A stretch of DNA of 34,187 nucleotides, from positions 1 to 34,187 of the forward strand of contig JAFUCC010000128.1 of the NCBI GenBank assembly GCA_017459925.1, given 5' to 3'. The DNA comes from Eggerthellaceae bacterium (lineage in GTDB: Bacteria; Actinomycetota; Coriobacteriia; Coriobacteriales; Eggerthellaceae). Under the pieces are notes generated by a model. It saw nothing but the letters and a program-made list of their open reading frames with translations. It was not told the origin of the DNA and searched no databases. The position numbers were made by a program, and so were the translations under genes. Positions 32,317-34,187 of this stretch are shown here, one piece after another; position 1 is the first letter of the stretch, and each line of letters begins with the position of its first letter.

Positions 32317-34077
32317 TTACACCCGCTCGCGAATCTCCGCAGTGACCTTTGCGATGAAGCCGTCGAGGCTGCTCTGCACGGTCTCGCCGCTGCGGTCGCG
32401 AACCGAGATGTAGCCGCCATCGCGCTCCTGCTCGCCGAGGATGAGCATATAGGGAACGCGGTCGATGCCGCGCGCTTCGCGGATCTTGTAGCCGATCTTC
32501 TCGTCGCGCTCGTCCACGACCGCGCGGATGCCCGCTGCGCGCAGAACCTGGCCGACCTCGAGCGCATACGCGCGGGTCTTCTCGGAAACGGGCAGCACCT
32601 TCACCTGGCACGGCGCGAGCCACACGGGGAACTTGCCCGCATACTGCTCGGTCAGCATGCCGATGAAACGCTCGAAGCTGCCGAATCCGGCACGGTGAAT
32701 CATGATGGGACGCTGCTTGGTGCCGTCAGGCGCCATGTATTCCAGCTCGAAGTTCTGCGGAAGCTGGAAGTCGAGCTGGATGGTGCCACACTGCCACGTG
32801 CGCCCGAGGCAGTCGTTCAGATGGAAGTCGATCTTGGGGCCGTAGAAGGCGCCGTCGCCCTCGTTGAGGATATATTCAGCGCCCATTTTCTCGAGAGCTG
32901 CGCGCAGGCCCTGCTCGGCACGCTCCCAATCTTCATCGGAGCCCATCGAGTCCTCGGGGCGCGTCGAGAGCTCGACGGTGTACTCGAAACCGAACTGGCG
33001 GTAGTACTCGTCGAACAGCTGCGCGGTCTCGAGGACGATATCGGAAATCTGCTCGGGCGTGACGTAGATGTGGCCGTCGTCCTGCGTGAAAGCGCGCACG
33101 CGGAAGAGCCCGTGCAGCGCGCCCTTCAGCTCGTGGCGATGGTCCAGGCCCGCCTCGGCCAACTTCAGCGGCAGGTCGCGGTAGCTGCGCGGACGACTCT
33201 TGTAAATGAGGCACGCGCCCGGGCAGTTCATGGGCTTCACGGCGTAGTCCTCGTCATCGACGAGCGTCGTGTACATGTTCTCCTTGTAATGGTCCCAGTG
33301 TCCGCTCGTCTCCCACAGGGTGCGCGACAGGATCTGCGGCGTCTCGACCTCGTCGTAGTCGTACTTGGCCATCATCTCGTGCCAGTAGTCGATGAGCGCG
33401 TTCTTCAGCTTGGTGCCGTTGGGAAGCCAGAACGGGAAGCCCGGCCCCTCGTCGGCGAACATGAACAGCTCCATCTCCTGGCCGATCTTGCGATGGTCGC
33501 GCTTCTTGGCCTCCTCGAGCACGCGCTCGTATTCGGCCAGCTCCTCCTTCGTCGGGAAGGCGATGCCGTTGATGCGCGTGAGCATCTTGTTGTCCTTGTC
33601 GCCCTTCCAGTACGCACCCGACGTTGCCGTCAGCTTGAAGGCCTTCAGCGCCTTGGTGTAGAGGATGTGCGGGCCCACGCACATGTCGACGTACTCGCCC
33701 TGCTTGTAGAACGTGATGCGCTCGTCTTCGGGCAAATCGCCGATGTGCTCGACCTTGTACTTCTCCTGACGCTCTTCCATGTGCGCGATGGCTTCCTCGC
33801 GCGGGAGTTCGTAGGTTGAGAACTTGAGGTTCTCCTTGCAGATCTTGCGCATCTCGGCTTCGATGGCGGGGAAATCCTCTTCGGTGATCTTGGTGTCGCC
33901 CAAGTCGATGTCGTAGTAGAAGCCGTTGTCGGTTGCGGGGCCGTAACCGAAATCGGCATGCGGGTACAGGCGCTTGATGGCCTGGGCCATGATGTGGGCG
34001 GCGGAATGGCGCAGGACCTCGAGCTCTTCGCCCTCCGGGCATTCGTCCACGTGACCGTCGTTGTACAGAACCTTCAT
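32317..34077 (-). CDS. thrS: Threonyl-tRNA synthetase without TGS domain
   Basis: A 586-residue class II synthetase that charges tRNA-Thr. The editing domain has HSAAH (24-28) and CVGPH; the catalytic core has the zinc ligands in MNCPGA, DDGH and IHRAGFGS, with motif 3 reading GSFERF. The anticodon-binding domain ends the protein. The N-terminal TGS domain (about 60 residues in E. coli, 642 aa in total) is absent: only MKVLYNDGHVDECPEGEE precedes the editing domain. GAGG lies five to six bases before the ATG. No T-box features are seen upstream. Confidence 0.96.
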   Translation of the reverse strand: MKVLYNDGHVDECPEGEELEVLRHSAAHIMAQAIKRLYPHADFGYGPATDNGFYYDIDLGDTKITEEDFPAIEAEMRKICKENLKFSTYELPREEAIAHMEERQEKYKVEHIGDLPEDERITFYKQGEYVDMCVGPHILYTKALKAFKLTATSGAYWKGDKDNKMLTRINGIAFPTKEELAEYERVLEEAKKRDHRKIGQEMELFMFADEGPGFPFWLPNGTKLKNALIDYWHEMMAKYDYDEVETPQILSRTLWETSGHWDHYKENMYTTLVDDEDYAVKPMNCPGACLIYKSRPRSYRDLPLKLAEAGLDHRHELKGALHGLFRVRAFTQDDGHIYVTPEQISDIVLETAQLFDEYYRQFGFEYTVELSTRPEDSMGSDEDWERAEQGLRAALEKMGAEYILNEGDGAFYGPKIDFHLNDCLGRTWQCGTIQLDFQLPQNFELEYMAPDGTKQRPIMIHRAGFGSFERFIGMLTEQYAGKFPVWLAPCQVKVLPVSEKTRAYALEVGQVLRAAGIRAVVDERDEKIGYKIREARGIDRVPYMLILGEQERDGGYISVRDRSGETVQSSLDGFIAKVTAEIRERV

Positions 34078-34101
34078 TGGGACCTCTTCGAATCGGTTGG
34101 A

Positions 34102-34107
34102 ATCATA
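34102..34107 (-). promoter_or_regulatory. Candidate -10 of thrS
   Basis: TATGAT on the minus strand, 25 bases before the thrS start. No clear -35 is visible. Confidence 0.35.
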
Positions 34108-34144
34108 CGTTTTGCCATACTACCACTGTTCTTGTGCGGGCATG

Positions 34145-34180
34145 AAAAAGGGGCTGCAACTCCATTTCAGTTACAGCCCC
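34145..34180 (-). terminator. Rho-independent terminator upstream of thrS
   Basis: GGGGCTGCAACT (34150-34161), a 7-base loop and AGTTACAGCCCC (34169-34180) form a 12-bp stem with one mismatch. On the minus strand it is followed by TTTTT (34145-34149). It would end transcription of a gene beyond the right edge. Confidence 0.85.
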
Positions 34181-34187
34181 ATGACAA

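Noticed and set aside
34078..34187. T-box leader for thrS
   Set aside because: No GGTGGNACCGCG-like T-box sequence; the hairpin at 34145-34180 is a plain terminator of the preceding gene and only about 70 bp separate it from thrS.

Overview
The window is a compact bacterial chromosome segment with high GC, short intergenic gaps and Shine-Dalgarno sites of the GGAGG type. The gene set points to an anaerobic member of the Actinomycetota class Coriobacteriia, probably Eggerthellaceae: meso-DAP dehydrogenase, the oxygen-sensitive ribonucleotide reductase NrdD/NrdG with NrdR boxes, a thioredoxin system, and a threonyl-tRNA synthetase without a TGS domain. The lineage is inferred from gene content and style; no rRNA or tRNA gene is present to prove it.

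Layout. 19-1602 (minus): a peptide deformylase-like gene and a COG0523/CobW-type GTPase. 1675-4791 (plus): a hypoxanthine-DNA glycosylase fused to NAD(P)HX epimerase, then ddh and rsmJ. 5035-7959 (plus): glmM, nagB and a GlmU-like left-handed beta-helix acyltransferase, all amino-sugar genes. 8205-10798: a membrane HD-GYP protein, a small disordered protein on the minus strand, a possible 42-residue ORF and an Ldh_2-family dehydrogenase. 10862-19040 (minus): an asparagine synthetase-like protein without a working glutaminase domain, an MFS transporter, a trigger-factor-like protein, fau, a ROK sugar kinase, rhaD, lgt, a zinc-ribbon protein and a NifU-like protein. 19318-23078 (minus): a degenerate LytR-CpsA-Psr protein, murA and a purine nucleoside phosphorylase. 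23137-25155: a small accessory patch with a two-gene unit of unknown function (upstream gene frameshifted) and a REP-associated tyrosine transposase (RAYT). 25154-34077: nrdG, nrdD, trxB (plus), prmC, prfA, trxA and thrS.

How the genes work together. Cell-envelope precursor supply is the strongest theme: glmM and the acyltransferase feed UDP-GlcNAc, murA uses it, ddh makes meso-DAP, and lgt modifies lipoproteins. A second theme is anaerobic deoxynucleotide supply: nrdD/nrdG under tandem NrdR boxes, next to trxB and close to trxA. Translation is served by prfA/prmC, thrS, rsmJ and the deformylase-like gene.

The most striking non-coding content is a set of palindromic intergenic repeats. Family A is built on TTGAACATCACCCC and its complement. 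Family B is built on GGGACA...CCCTGCCCCCA.TGTCCC. Family C is built on AATGAGTAGCAGGACGTTCC. They form REPIN-like pairs of inverted arms, one of them a perfect 65-bp inverted repeat. Family B is densest around the RAYT gene, which makes it the obvious candidate partner. A fourth, looser repeat cluster (D) fills the thrS-trxA gap.
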